Below, piece after piece: positions 53,415 to 63,060 of a stretch of DNA of 63,176 bases (its first letter is position 1; each line of letters opens with the position of its first letter). The DNA lies in contig JASAON010001574.1 in NCBI GenBank assembly GCA_030849065.1, positions 1-63,176 on the forward strand, given 5' to 3'. The notes under the pieces are model-generated. The model did no database searches, was not told the DNA's origin, and was given only the letters and a program-made list of their open reading frames with translations. The stretch comes from Jaenimonas drosophilae (lineage: Eukaryota > Euglenozoa > Kinetoplastea > Trypanosomatida > Trypanosomatidae). Position numbers and translations under genes: made by a program.

Positions 53415-54722
53415 TTACTTTCTGTGTGCAGCTCTGGCCTTCTTCTTCTCATTCACGTTGTACTTGTGGTAGGAGCTGAACATGCGGGGGTTGCCAAGAT
53501 CGCGCTTCTTGTGCTTCACGGGCTCACCAAAAGCGGCAAGTTCGTCATCGTCCGTCTCACGCACAGCCTGCTGAGCCTTAAGCTTGCTCGTACTTGTGCC
53601 GCGGATAATGTGGGCCAGCTGATCTTCACGGAGGACCAAGTTGCGGTTGGTGCCGTGCTTTCCTCCACGTGGCCGTGGAAGGTTGTAGATGGTGCCACGG
53701 GTGCTGATGTGCTTCTTGAAGTTAATGAAGAGCTGCTTCTCACCGGCGCTGTTAACGACGTAATTCACACGACGAAGGGTGTCACCGGAGCCACAACCGG
53801 GGCAGAACTGCCGCGTGGTGTCCATGACGAGGGTGAAGCAGCCGGTGCAGCGCATCAGCCACAGACGCAGCTCCTGAATACGCATGCCGTTGGTGCCCAC
53901 AATTGGCACACCGAGATGGAGGAGTGTGTTTTGCATGGCGTAGTCCGAGGTTACACAGGCAACGCCACCATCAAATGCCTTGGATGATCCTTGCTTGGCG
54001 GCATCCACGAGGTGAATGTTCTCTGGGGTGATCCACTCATCCTCGTCATTATCATCTTCGGCATCTCCGGCCACCTCCGTCACACCTTGTTGTCCTTCCT
54101 CCTCACCCGTTGGTGGTACGGGCTCGCTAGTCGGAGATACCTCTGGCGAGGCATGCGCAACCTCCTCCTCCTCATCTACTTCTTCATCCTCTTCACTCAC
54201 CTCCTCGGAGATGATGTCAATGTGGGGATTAACGTGGGCGGCGGCAGGATCAATGGGAGGGTTCAATGAGTTGGATGTGCGGCAGCAGTCGAGGGCCACC
54301 GCACAGAGGCGAATATCGGTCCGTGAGAGAACGCCGAGATCTCCCGTCTTTTCTGCACACGCCACCACCTCGGCGAGTGCCTCTGGCGTTGGGTCACGCA
54401 CCACCATTGTGTGTGGCAGGCGCTCCATCAACTCCCGCGATGCACGATCGCGAATCTCATGAATCACCTGCGTTGTCGTGATGAAGACGTCGGCGATTTG
54501 GTTAAAGTTATCCATGCCCTTGATGATGGCGTTGGCATCGAGCACGAGACAGCCCTTGGTGTAGGCGGGAAGCTCCACGGTCAATTGATGCTGCACATTG
54601 GCCAGCGCACGTTGTGCCTCGGAGAGGTGAGAATCTTCCTCGACATAGACGGAGACCTTCTTGTTCTCGTCCGTCACCTCCGTCTTGTCCTTGTTCGACG
54701 CAAGAAGCGCAGCCCAGGACAT
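53415..54722 (-). CDS. NOB1: NOB1-like endonuclease for 18S rRNA maturation (PIN + Zn ribbon)
   Basis: This 435-residue protein has a PIN domain starting KGCLVLDANAIIKGMDNF with the catalytic Asp62, then TTTQVIHEIRDRASRELM (conserved Glu) and LSRTDIRLCAVAL (conserved Asp). An acidic linker of about 60 residues with many Glu/Asp/Pro follows, then the second part of the PIN-linked region (VACVTSDYAMQN). The zinc ribbon has RCTGC and FCPGCG pairs, followed by a basic stretch PRGGKHGTNRNLVLREDQ characteristic of NOB1. NOB1 cleaves pre-18S rRNA at site D in cytoplasmic pre-40S particles. The length is similar to yeast Nob1. The ATG at 54722 precedes MSWAALLAS, which fits the family. Confidence 0.9.
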   Translation of the reverse strand: MSWAALLASNKDKTEVTDENKKVSVYVEEDSHLSEAQRALANVQHQLTVELPAYTKGCLVLDANAIIKGMDNFNQIADVFITTTQVIHEIRDRASRELMERLPHTMVVRDPTPEALAEVVACAEKTGDLGVLSRTDIRLCAVALDCCRTSNSLNPPIDPAAAHVNPHIDIISEEVSEEDEEVDEEEEVAHASPEVSPTSEPVPPTGEEEGQQGVTEVAGDAEDDNDEDEWITPENIHLVDAAKQGSSKAFDGGVACVTSDYAMQNTLLHLGVPIVGTNGMRIQELRLWLMRCTGCFTLVMDTTRQFCPGCGSGDTLRRVNYVVNSAGEKQLFINFKKHISTRGTIYNLPRPRGGKHGTNRNLVLREDQLAHIIRGTSTSKLKAQQAVRETDDDELAAFGEPVKHKKRDLGNPRMFSSYHKYNVNEKKKARAAHRK

Positions 54723-55009
54723 TGGCTATGTGATGTGGTGTGTTGTATTGGCTATCAAACAAAGATTCTTGCGTAGAACACTACGTCATCGTGAGGAGTA
54801 TGCACATGAAAAGAGGAAAGAAGAAGAGTACTACATTGAAGGACGCTGGTGTTTTGCCATGTCTCCAGCACACAACATGATGCTGATACAGAATTAGATG
54901 TCGTGGCGATTCGTCAATCGCTTCATGTGATGAAGGGCCATCCTCGTGAGAATGTGTAGCACATGAGCTGCTGCAACTTCTGTGTTCTCAATCCCCCTCT
55001 CCCCAGCAT
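54723..55009. other. Short intergenic region
   Basis: The 287-nt spacer has a purine-rich segment (54806-54828), a minus-strand pyrimidine tract likely used to trans-splice NOB1. No gene is supported. Confidence 0.45.
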
Positions 55010-56170
55010 TTAGTCCGCCTCCTTGTCTCTGCCAAACTCGGAGAGGCTCAAAACAAGCCGGTTGGTCTTGAGACGTCGCTCAAAGGTGAAGAGCAGCGCC
55101 AACTCTGCTGGGGTGAGTGAGCGGCTGCCACTGGGCTCCGCGGCGAGGTTCGGTGGCAACACGAAGGGCCCCGACCGTGTGAGGGCCACGAGCCCGCCCG
55201 CCTTTTGCATCTGCTTAGCAGCACGGTAAGGGAGTATGGGGCTACGTACAAGAAGGCGCTCGTCATGGAGCTCACGACGGGGGTATAGCCGCAACACGCT
55301 ATCCCGTGTTGCTGGGGGAACCCCTTGGACGGAGCACGAGCAGGGGATACTTAGGTTGGTGGATGAGAGCTGCGCACCAATGCCGTCGTGAAGGATGTTC
55401 TCGACCAGCCTTCCAAGACGTTGCACCTCGTGGTGCGGTATTCCTCGATGAAAGCGTACATCAAAGACCCCGCTGTTGCCCATGAACTCATTGTTCCAGT
55501 AGCGCACCATCGCAACATCGTTGGTGGCTATGGCCAACCCACGCATGCCATCCATGAATCCAATAGGACGAAGAATGTTGAGGCCGAGGGCGTCGGAAGA
55601 GCCGCCAAGGTGCGGGGCGAGACGATGAACGAAGCTCTTGGGGTTGGCCTCCTCGGAGCTCATGGAGATGCCAGGATGGATGTACATGAAGTGGTACGAA
55701 CGGTGTAGCGCACGTTGCAAGGCGGGAACCCATCGCGTTGATCCTTCTTCACTGCCAGACGAGGCGTCCTGCCGCAATGCGGGCAGGTTAGATGCCACTT
55801 GGATATCCAGCTTCTTCACCACATCCCACTCCAGCTGGCTCTCAAGGTCCTCCAGCCGCTCGACGGCGGCGCCGTTGACGCGGAGTCGTCCAGACTGCAC
55901 AAGTGCCTGTGTTTCAGCAAAAGGTATACCACAACGATGAAAGAGCCAGTGATAGAGCGAGGGGGCGTGTGCCACCGTTGTAACCTGTGCGTTGATGAAG
56001 CCACGGCGATTGCGTCGAAGTGCTTCTTCAGTGAGCTCCTTCGCGTGGAGTACGCCAATGCGGAAAACACGGCCCGTGGTGCGTCGGGAGAGGTACGGCC
56101 GCCGACGTTTTGGGCAGCTCTTGACGCTCACCACACGGCTCAGCCCCTGATTGAGCTTCTGGATATCCAT
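55010..56170 (-). CDS. S4-domain RsuA/RluB-like pseudouridine-synthase-family protein
   Basis: This 386-residue protein starts at ATG 56170 (MDIQKLNQGLSRVVSVK). An S4-like RNA-binding motif is seen around residues 70-115 (LYHWLFHRCGIPFAETQALVQSG, then GRLRVNGAAVERLED). A pseudouridine-synthase-like core follows: the segment ILRPIGFMDGMRGLAIATND resembles the RluB/RsuA motif GRLD....GLLLLTND. The catalytic Asp is kept (GFMDG), but the preceding Arg-Leu is replaced by Phe-Met, so activity is uncertain. The N-terminus is basic, possibly mitochondrial. Trypanosome mitochondrial ribosome assembly uses several pseudouridine-synthase homologues; that parallel is from memory. Confidence 0.65.
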   Translation of the reverse strand: MDIQKLNQGLSRVVSVKSCPKRRRPYLSRRTTGRVFRIGVLHAKELTEEALRRNRRGFINAQVTTVAHAPSLYHWLFHRCGIPFAETQALVQSGRLRVNGAAVERLEDLESQLEWDVVKKLDIQVASNLPALRQDASSGSEEGSTRWVPALQRALHRSYHFMYIHPGISMSSEEANPKSFVHRLAPHLGGSSDALGLNILRPIGFMDGMRGLAIATNDVAMVRYWNNEFMGNSGVFDVRFHRGIPHHEVQRLGRLVENILHDGIGAQLSSTNLSIPCSCSVQGVPPATRDSVLRLYPRRELHDERLLVRSPILPYRAAKQMQKAGGLVALTRSGPFVLPPNLAAEPSGSRSLTPAELALLFTFERRLKTNRLVLSLSEFGRDKEAD

Positions 56171-56418
56171 CACCTACCTTGTGTGAAATGTGTGGGTGTG
56201 GGTTAAAGTCGAAGTGGATAAAATCCACCTTCATTGAAGAACGAAAAAAAACAACAACGTACAAGTGTCAAGAAGAATTGAGTCCATATGAGTAGTAGTA
56301 CTTCCAACGTGATGTCCTGCCCCACACCACCACAAAGCTGGGCCTTTACGTTTCAGTTGTTGTACCTGAATTACTCGAGCTGTTGCTGTTACGAGGGTGT
56401 TAAGAGAGCAGATGGATC
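56171..56418. other. Short intergenic region
   Basis: The 248-nt spacer has an A-rich run (56243-56252) and no supported gene. Confidence 0.45.
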
Positions 56419-58065
56419 TCAGCTGCCCTGAACCATCTGCCGAACGGCATCATCGTTGGCCTCCCTGCGCTTTTGGCTGCGCAGGTCGTGGACGAAGCGG
56501 AGCGCCCGGCGGGGCAGAGCGTGGCCCTCACCCAAGGCGTTGAGTTGCGTCTCTACGAGACGATCCGCCACGAGGTCCTTCACCTCGGCTGCGATGCCGG
56601 CATGGCTGGCCGCCACAGCCACACAAGATAAAACGTCGGCGCTGTGTGGGGTGAGGCACTTCTTCTCACCAGCCGCCCACAAATCATCCACGACGGCCTT
56701 CAGCGCCGCGCCATCTCCCGCCTCAATTGCCTTGACCCGAATCACAACCTCCAGTTGCTCTGCCTGTGCCAGCAACAGCGTGTCAGCCTTGGCCTCCAAC
56801 GCACGAATGGCCTCCACCTCTGCCGCCCGGGCGAGCTCATGCTCCGTACACCACGTGGCAAAGCGGCCGAGACGTGCGAAGGGCTGCTCCGTCACTCCAT
56901 GCGGGCGGCTGCGCTGCACAACCTCGGCGATCTCCACCACGCGTGCCACAACGTCGCGGAATGCGCTCTTTTCCTCCTCGGTAAAATCCTCGCAGGCGTA
57001 GTGTGGTGGTGTTTGCACCGCTGCTGGCGTATCTTCCTTGGCAGCCACGGCTTCCTCCTTTTCCTCCTCATTTACGTCGTTTGAGGGTGCGGCCGTGATG
57101 TCTTCCTCGTCTCCATCATCCCCTGCTTCCGTATCGGCGGTGTTTGTGGCGGGTGTTGAGTCAGTACGAGATCCCTTGCTCCCATCGGCGAGCCGGCGAG
57201 CCTTGGATACCAGCTTCGAGAGCAGCTGGCACTGTGTGGCGTAGGGGATGTCGGTGGCCTCGGTGCTTCGCTCCGTCCAGTTACTCTCCAGGAGGTGATG
57301 AAGGCTCTTGGAGCAGGTTTGCAGGTCATCCACGGTGGAGGCCAACTCGATCTTGCGCTGCTGGCGGCCGAGAGGATCAATGGCGATGAGCTTCAGGAGC
57401 AGGTCGCGCGGGCGTAGCAGGGCGGGCTCCGTGCCATCGACGGGCCGCATGTCATCTACCCACTCCTGCTTCCGCACGCCATGCTGCTCGCACCGAATGA
57501 TGAATTCATGTCCTGGTGGATAGAGTGTTGCTTTGCCCACGGAGCACGTGGAGTAGAGCCGCTCCAGGAGCAGCACAACCTCACCCTTGTACCTGATGAA
57601 GAGGCCATCGTACAAGTCCTCTGCTCGGTTGCTAATGGCCTGCAAAAAGGAGTTCAGGTGCTTCGTCTCGCGCAGGGTGGAGCCGTGGTGCTCGCGGATG
57701 TGGCCCGCAATGTGCTCGGCATCGGTGAGGGCAGCGTGCAGCATGGCAAACTCTGAGTTGGTCTTTCCTTCCTTCCGCGCCACCTGACGTGGAGGTGCGC
57801 CATCTGCGCCACCTTCTTCGTGGGAATCATCCGAGGCTCGTTTGCCAGTGCGGGGCTTGTGGCCGCCGCGACCACGGAACCCGCCACGACCACCACGGCC
57901 TCGACCGAAGCCACGCCCGCCACCACCGCGGCCTCTGCCCCCACGGCCGCGATCAGCGCCTCTGCCGCCACGACCGCGATCACCGCCACGGCCTCCACGG
58001 CCACGCCCACGCCCGCCTCCTCGTGCGGGAGAACTTACTCGTCCACCCTCTGCCGCTTCCGTCAT
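56419..58065 (-). CDS. RGG-rich RNA-binding-type protein of unknown family
   Basis: This 548-residue protein starts at ATG 58065 (MTEAAEGGRVSSP). Residues 13-75 are RGG/GRG repeats (Gly/Arg-rich), a typical disordered RNA-binding and methylation region. A compact alpha-helical region follows (about 95-280, with EFAMLHAALTDAEHIAGHIR and SFLQAISNRAEDLYDGLF), then an acidic linker with Thr/Ala/Glu and a second helical domain (about 350-548). No RRM or zinc finger is visible. The helical half could be a HEAT-like or novel fold. It is a putative RNA-binding or translation-related protein by composition only. Confidence 0.7.
   Translation of the reverse strand: MTEAAEGGRVSSPARGGGRGRGRGGRGGDRGRGGRGADRGRGGRGRGGGGRGFGRGRGGRGGFRGRGGHKPRTGKRASDDSHEEGGADGAPPRQVARKEGKTNSEFAMLHAALTDAEHIAGHIREHHGSTLRETKHLNSFLQAISNRAEDLYDGLFIRYKGEVVLLLERLYSTCSVGKATLYPPGHEFIIRCEQHGVRKQEWVDDMRPVDGTEPALLRPRDLLLKLIAIDPLGRQQRKIELASTVDDLQTCSKSLHHLLESNWTERSTEATDIPYATQCQLLSKLVSKARRLADGSKGSRTDSTPATNTADTEAGDDGDEEDITAAPSNDVNEEEKEEAVAAKEDTPAAVQTPPHYACEDFTEEEKSAFRDVVARVVEIAEVVQRSRPHGVTEQPFARLGRFATWCTEHELARAAEVEAIRALEAKADTLLLAQAEQLEVVIRVKAIEAGDGAALKAVVDDLWAAGEKKCLTPHSADVLSCVAVAASHAGIAAEVKDLVADRLVETQLNALGEGHALPRRALRFVHDLRSQKRREANDDAVRQMVQGS
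57860..58030 (-). repeat. GRG/RGG-coding repeat tract
   Basis: Coding sequence for alternating Gly and Arg at the N-terminus of the RGG protein. The DNA is GC-rich (GGC/CGC codons on the minus strand, seen as CCACGGCC-type repeats on the plus strand). Antisense frames through it are long but artefactual. Confidence 0.75.
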
Positions 58066-58333
58066 GAGATGATCCGCAGCCAACTAAAAACTTCCAACGA
58101 AGAAAAAGAATGAAAGAAAGAGAGGAAGAAGAGAGGTCATGAGGGGAGTGGTAGATGCTCACATCATCACACATGTTGTTTAGCTCAGCTCTACAGATGG
58201 CTGCTCATACTTCGTCACGGCAGTTGCCAACCAAAAGGAGGAACAAGAGAGAGGCTCCCACACACGCGGCATCTTCACCTCTTCTCCATTTCCCACCTTG
58301 AGGCCAAAGCTATACATCACTCAGCGGATGGTG
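58066..58333. other. Short intergenic region with trans-splice-like tract
   Basis: The minus strand carries a CT-rich tract (58101-58133, AGAAAGAGAGGAAG-type on the plus strand) upstream of the RGG gene. No gene is supported. Confidence 0.45.
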
Positions 58334-59143
58334 CTACCAATGCGTGCGTCGGTAGCCCGATCCACCCATCCCATCGTTCATCTCAGCCACCGTCATGCGC
58401 GACTCGGCGTCGATGGTCTCGAACACCTCCTCATGCAGCGTACCCGTGGTGAGGCATCCCGCCTCCAACCTGCATGGCGCAGTGGGGCCACCCTTCGTCA
58501 AGCTCGGCGGGTCGTAGGGGCTCACCACCGCCTCCGCCCCAACCGCTGACTGCAAGCGTTGCAAGAACTCTGGGCACCACTTAATGCGGTACTCACGCCC
58601 ACGGAACTCAAGAAAGGCGGGGCCAATATCAATGGTTAAGGTTGCCTGCGGATTGCGGATGAGGTACTTGCCAATCTCACGCACGGAGTCCTTGATGGCT
58701 GCCTCCACGGTGTACCGGTCGGTGCCCATCATCCCTCCAATGGTGGCGTAGCTGATGGAGCAGGGCACCGTCTGGTGGTAGTGCGCGTCGGGCATCACGA
58801 GAACATTCTTGAGGTGAAACTTGGAGGTGAAGTCGGGGAGCAACACGAACTGCGGCTTGTAGAAGAGCCGCTCACCCGTCCAGAAGCGTATCTTCTGCAC
58901 CTTGATGCTCACATGGAAGAAGTCGGGCACGATGCACGACTTCTTGCGAATCAGCAAGTCTTCTACCATCTCACCCATCACACGCCAAATGAGGTTGAGC
59001 TGGTGTGGGTCACCGGTGCCTTTGGTTTGCACCTTGTAGAGCCCGCGTGAGGCGGAGACGATCTCGGCGATCTCACCGTAGCACCCACGGCATGTGTTTG
59101 GCGCGCAGGATGACTTCCCACTCTGTGAGAGCTGCCGCTGCAT
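58334..59143 (-). CDS. CCDC81-like protein with HU-type domains
   Basis: This 269-residue protein starts at ATG 59143 (MQRQLSQSGKSSCAPN); the frame opens farther only at GTG. Near residues 55-110 the segment LIWRVMGEMVEDLLIRKK, then CIVPDFFHVSI, corresponds to the first CCDC81 HU-like domain (IW..V..F....L...KGV.IP.FG.F). Residues 140-215, with VPCSISYATIGGMMGTDR, then VEAAIKDSVREIG and LEFRGREYRIKW, correspond to the second. CCDC81-type proteins are eukaryotic members of the IHF/HU fold, reported at centrioles or cilia. DNA binding is not expected. A splice acceptor CTTCTACAG lies 19 nt upstream. Confidence 0.65.
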   Translation of the reverse strand: MQRQLSQSGKSSCAPNTCRGCYGEIAEIVSASRGLYKVQTKGTGDPHQLNLIWRVMGEMVEDLLIRKKSCIVPDFFHVSIKVQKIRFWTGERLFYKPQFVLLPDFTSKFHLKNVLVMPDAHYHQTVPCSISYATIGGMMGTDRYTVEAAIKDSVREIGKYLIRNPQATLTIDIGPAFLEFRGREYRIKWCPEFLQRLQSAVGAEAVVSPYDPPSLTKGGPTAPCRLEAGCLTTGTLHEEVFETIDAESRMTVAEMNDGMGGSGYRRTHW

Positions 59144-59689
59144 CGTCGATCTAATGTTTTTTCTGTAGAAGTATTTGTGTGTAGGCTTCACAGCGAAGTA
59201 AAACGCTGGAGTATGAAAGGTTGCTGGGTAGGTCCTCTACACAAGGTAAAGAGAGTCTAGCCAACTGGGGTGGAGGTGGGTCGTGGGGATGAGGGCACTG
59301 GAACGAAGGCCGTCACTCACACCGTTGAACCACAAACAACTACAATAATCCAAATAAACAACAACAACAATAATAAGATAGACGAAGACAGAAATGACTT
59401 GATTCAGTGTAGTTGGCAGTGACCTTGTGCATGGTGATGAGTGCAAGCATTAACTCAGCACTTTTTGCATGTTTTTGTAGTATGTAGGACGTCTACCTCT
59501 ACTCTTCCATGCTGTTGGAGTAGGTCCCCCCACCACAAGAGTGGCTGAGATCCTCGGTCGAGCACTGGCGGAGGAGGTTGGTGAGGCAGGAAACAACGCC
59601 AACATTAGTTGTTAGTGTAAAATGAATCATTGTTTTCTTCTTCGTCCTTCTCACTCAGTAGCATCATGAGCTGCAGCTGATGACGGTGC
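59144..59689. other. Intergenic region, no supported gene
   Basis: The 0.55-kb spacer separates the proximal uS2 copy from the CCDC81-like gene. ACA/CAA-rich sequence near 59358-59371 and a T-run near 59462-59476 are seen. No gene is supported. Confidence 0.45.
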
Positions 59690-60430
59690 TTAGTTCTCCC
59701 AAGCGTTGTCGGTGCGCTCCACCCATCCGAAGCCCTCGTCGTTCTCGGCGGCGGCACCAGTGGTGGCGGCGGCGGCCTCCTCGCGCTTCTCACCCTCTTC
59801 GGCGTCGCGGTAGTAGAAGAGATCAACCTTCACGTCCCAGGGGATGGAGCGGGCAACCTTGCCGCGGAGGCGGAGCACCTCGCGGGCGAGGAGCCAGTAC
59901 ATCATGGCGATGGACTTCATGCCGCGGTTGTTGCAGGGGATGGCGATATCAACGAACTCGAGAGGAGCGTCGGTGTCGCAGAGGGCGATGACGGGGACGT
60001 TGACGAGGGCGGCTTCGTGGATGGCCTGGTGGTCGGTGCGGGGGTCAGTGACGATGAGCACGCGGGGCTGCATGAACTTCTTCTGGATCTGGTTGGTGAA
60101 GGTACCGGGGATGAAGCGGCCGCCAGTGAAGTTGGTGCCCACGTACTGGGAGAACTTGTAGATGGCGCGGTGGCCGAAGCTGCGGGTGGAGCACACGCAC
60201 ACGTCCTGGGGGTTCTCGACGGCGGCGATCACACGGGCGGCAAGGATGAGCTTCTCCCAGGTCATGTGGAGATCAATCACGTTGGTGCCCTCCTTGGTGC
60301 GGCCGTAGATGTACTTCTTCATGGCGTTGCTCTGGTTCTTGGTGCCAATGTGGCAGTTGGAAGCGAGCAGCTTCTGGGCATCGGCCTCCTTCATGCGGAG
60401 GACCTTGGAGCGGGACTCAACGGAGGTCAT
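59690..60430 (-). CDS. RPSA: 40S ribosomal protein SA (uS2), copy 2
   Basis: This 246-residue cytosolic ribosomal protein of the small-subunit head/platform region contributes to 40S assembly. It starts [17 protein letters not shown] and contains the uS2 signatures NCHIGTKN near residue 26, [18 protein letters not shown] near residue 82 and [14 protein letters not shown] near residue 124. The C-terminal tail is Glu/Ala-rich ending NAWEN. The coding sequence matches the second copy (60775-61515) exactly, including synonymous sites as far as I compared by eye. Codon usage is strongly biased (GTG, AAG, CTG, ATC on the coding strand), unlike the repeat-rich neighbours, consistent with high expression. 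Minus-strand pyrimidines at 60513-60494 and an AG at 60465-60464 mark the likely acceptor. Confidence 0.93.
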   Translation of the reverse strand: MTSVESRSKVLRMKEADAQKLLASNCHIGTKNQSNAMKKYIYGRTKEGTNVIDLHMTWEKLILAARVIAAVENPQDVCVCSTRSFGHRAIYKFSQYVGTNFTGGRFIPGTFTNQIQKKFMQPRVLIVTDPRTDHQAIHEAALVNVPVIALCDTDAPLEFVDIAIPCNNRGMKSIAMMYWLLAREVLRLRGKVARSIPWDVKVDLFYYRDAEEGEKREEAAAATTGAAAENDEGFGWVERTDNAWEN

Positions 60431-60774
60431 GGTGGGCGAGTGAGTTGGAGTGAGCGAAGATAACTACACACGTGTTTTATCATCACAAGATGCAAGAGGT
60501 AGAGGGAAGGAAGATGCAAGTTGAGACGGTTTTAAGAAAACGTTGCAGTTCCCTTCACACATGTTGTGTGTGATGGGCAGGTGGAAGAAAGAGGAGAAAA
60601 AAGGACTTTGTGCTTAAGTGTCATGTGCTGCCGGTGTTGTTGGAGGGTGGGGTTAACGCCTCCTCGTCGAACAGCGTTGGTGGCTCACACACAACAAAAG
60701 AAAACAAAATGAGGTCGTTGTGACTGTGGCAGTGCCACACATTTCTCGCATGATGCTCCATATGGTCATGGTGC
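60431..60774. other. Spacer between the two uS2 copies
   Basis: The 344-nt spacer contains the purine-rich tract (60494-60513) that gives the polypyrimidine tract for trans-splicing of copy 2, an A-rich stretch (about 60590-60604), and the 3' UTR of copy 1. Its sequence shows no resemblance to the flank on the other side of copy 2. Confidence 0.5.
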
Positions 60775-61515
60775 TTAGTTCTCCCAAGCGTTGTCGGTGC
60801 GCTCCACCCATCCGAAGCCCTCGTCGTTCTCGGCGGCGGCACCAGTGGTGGCGGCGGCGGCCTCCTCGCGCTTCTCACCCTCTTCGGCGTCGCGGTAGTA
60901 GAAGAGATCAACCTTCACGTCCCAGGGGATGGAGCGGGCAACCTTGCCGCGGAGGCGGAGCACCTCGCGGGCGAGGAGCCAGTACATCATGGCGATGGAC
61001 TTCATGCCGCGGTTGTTGCAGGGGATGGCGATATCAACGAACTCGAGAGGAGCGTCGGTGTCGCAGAGGGCGATGACGGGGACGTTGACGAGGGCGGCTT
61101 CGTGGATGGCCTGGTGGTCGGTGCGGGGGTCAGTGACGATGAGCACGCGGGGCTGCATGAACTTCTTCTGGATCTGGTTGGTGAAGGTACCGGGGATGAA
61201 GCGGCCGCCAGTGAAGTTGGTGCCCACGTACTGGGAGAACTTGTAGATGGCGCGGTGGCCGAAGCTGCGGGTGGAGCACACGCACACGTCCTGGGGGTTC
61301 TCGACGGCGGCGATCACACGGGCGGCAAGGATGAGCTTCTCCCAGGTCATGTGGAGATCAATCACGTTGGTGCCCTCCTTGGTGCGGCCGTAGATGTACT
61401 TCTTCATGGCGTTGCTCTGGTTCTTGGTGCCAATGTGGCAGTTGGAAGCGAGCAGCTTCTGGGCATCGGCCTCCTTCATGCGGAGGACCTTGGAGCGGGA
61501 CTCAACGGAGGTCAT
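60775..61515 (-). CDS. RPSA: 40S ribosomal protein SA (uS2), copy 1
   Basis: Its 246 residues are identical to those of the copy at 59690-60430, which lies 1085 nt downstream in transcription order. The two genes share only about 5 nt beyond the stop codon and 1 nt beyond the start codon, after which the flanks differ. Ribosomal protein genes are often duplicated in tandem in kinetoplastids to raise mRNA dose, because control is post-transcriptional. Trans-splicing to this copy would use the CT-rich tract in 61580-61605 (minus strand CTTCATCTTCTTCACG region). Confidence 0.93.
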   Translation of the reverse strand: MTSVESRSKVLRMKEADAQKLLASNCHIGTKNQSNAMKKYIYGRTKEGTNVIDLHMTWEKLILAARVIAAVENPQDVCVCSTRSFGHRAIYKFSQYVGTNFTGGRFIPGTFTNQIQKKFMQPRVLIVTDPRTDHQAIHEAALVNVPVIALCDTDAPLEFVDIAIPCNNRGMKSIAMMYWLLAREVLRLRGKVARSIPWDVKVDLFYYRDAEEGEKREEAAAATTGAAAENDEGFGWVERTDNAWEN

Positions 61516-62178
61516 GATTGGCGAGTTGGAAGTGTGTGCGTAGTCACTGAGCGTGTGTTAAGAACGTGTTAAGAATAGGAGGAAAGCGTGAAGAAGATGA
61601 AGCATGTGAGTATCACCATCACACAACATATCTTAGGCAGATACTCTACTCCATGTTAGAATAGAGTAGGTGTGGCAGTCATGGTCATCGTTGGAATGGA
61701 TGGCGAGAAGAGATGAGGAGGTGGCGCAGCCCAGAAATGGCCACTCGTTCCCCATCCACGAAGCCACTAAATAGAAAAAAAGAAAGATCATGGCAATTGT
61801 AGTCGTCGGAGATGTGTTTGCAACGCGGCACACATCGCTGCCAATAACGCGAACAAAACACATGGTTCCTCAATGGAGTGCAAATGGACGACGCCACAGG
61901 CTCCATTCGTCGCTCTCAGTGATAGGTCTCTCTTCCTTTGCCCACCACGCCAGGAATATTCGCCCCGACGGTGTTGATGATGCATATTTGTTTCACGCCG
62001 ATGATCAGCGGAAGTGTACCACGTGCAACAGGAGAGGAGGTAGGTTGTGATGATGACTGAGCAACATCCAGCGTGTGCTTGCTGCACAAATCACCAGCAA
62101 GAACAGAGAGAAAACTTCAATAACCAACGCCACCACACTTGATGAACGATGATGATGATGATGCACGAAGCCCTACGG
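61516..62178. other. Intergenic region, no supported gene
   Basis: The 0.66-kb spacer contains a weak 7-bp inverted repeat TACTCTA/TAGAGTA near 61644-61668 and a GAT run (62147-62162) beside the porin-like gene's stop. No gene is supported. Confidence 0.45.
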
Positions 62179-63060
62179 TTAGTGTGGGCATCCACAGGAT
62201 GATCCCTCCGAATCCATGTTGCTGAAGAGAAGGCCCACACGTGGAGCGCTGAGTTGGTTGCCCGACGACGGGATGGAGGCGGTGTAGGTCAGGGTGATCT
62301 TCCAAATATCCTTCAGATTGCGAATGGCCGTCAGGGTGTAGCTGCTGTCGGTGAGGTTTACGCTGCCCATCAGACAGGCCCCACAGGGCGAACGTGCCTG
62401 CAGGCCAGCCAAGAAGCCGGTGCGTTCTCCAACAACGGCAACATCCACCATCGGGTGCAGTGGAAGACGAAGATGAGCAGAGAGGCCATTGCGGAGGTTG
62501 TACTTGGCCATCACATCACCACCAAAGAAGCTCGGGCAGTTGCGTTGGAGTGCAACGGCCACAAATTCACGAATGCCGCTGCGCTTCGGCTCATAATCAA
62601 CCATGGCGCCCACAAAAGCGGTGTTGGTGAGACGCGTTGATGCCGTCGCGATGGTGCTGCACTTATCCGTGAAGGTGGTCTTGGAGGTGGCAAAAACAAC
62701 GGGATGGGCTACGGAGATGGATCCCTCGGAGGTATGGAGGTTGGCGCTCAGGATGGCTGTAGCGTTGGACCCAGCGGTCTTCGTCGTGAGGGAGAGGGTG
62801 GGGAGGAGCTCACGCAGAGAGGCAGCCTTGCTGGGCAACTTGGCCACAACATCCAACACACGGTCCTTCGGCAGACTGTGTTGGTAGAGTACGTGTGCGC
62901 CAGCACCCTTCGCATCCACGTAGGGGAAGACGGAGAGACGCCCCCGCTCTGCCTCTTCGCGGGCGTCGATGGCCCATCCCGAGACGCACTTGCCCTTGTT
63001 AAGGTAGTCCGACACCGCAACGTGGAGCTCCCAGAAGCTTGGCGGAGGTGCACCAGACAT
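62179..63060 (-). CDS. Mitochondrial porin (VDAC)-like beta-barrel protein
   Basis: This 293-residue protein starts at ATG 63060 (MSGAPPPSFWELHVAVSDYLNKGK); the upstream in-frame residues come from a GT/GTT repeat leader. After a helical N-terminus the sequence alternates small/polar and hydrophobic residues in strands of about 10 residues (for example FVGAMVDYEP, FVAVALQRN and MVDVAVVGERTGFLAGLQ), the pattern of a 19-strand porin. The C-terminal strands (SYTLTAIRNLKDIWKITLTYTA, then GLLFSN) resemble VDAC ends. VDAC carries metabolites across the mitochondrial outer membrane; ATOM40-like import pores are related alternatives. A Cys-rich tail (SSCGCPH) ends the protein. Identity rests on pattern rather than strong motifs. 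Confidence 0.6.
   Translation of the reverse strand: MSGAPPPSFWELHVAVSDYLNKGKCVSGWAIDAREEAERGRLSVFPYVDAKGAGAHVLYQHSLPKDRVLDVVAKLPSKAASLRELLPTLSLTTKTAGSNATAILSANLHTSEGSISVAHPVVFATSKTTFTDKCSTIATASTRLTNTAFVGAMVDYEPKRSGIREFVAVALQRNCPSFFGGDVMAKYNLRNGLSAHLRLPLHPMVDVAVVGERTGFLAGLQARSPCGACLMGSVNLTDSSYTLTAIRNLKDIWKITLTYTASIPSSGNQLSAPRVGLLFSNMDSEGSSCGCPH

Noticed and set aside
57789..58113. Overlapping long plus-strand frames opposite the RGG repeats.
   Set aside because: Created by GC-rich repeat DNA with few stops on either strand.
61644..61668. Short inverted repeat TACTCTA/TAGAGTA.
   Set aside because: Only 7 bp with an 11-nt loop; expected by chance in AT-rich spacer.
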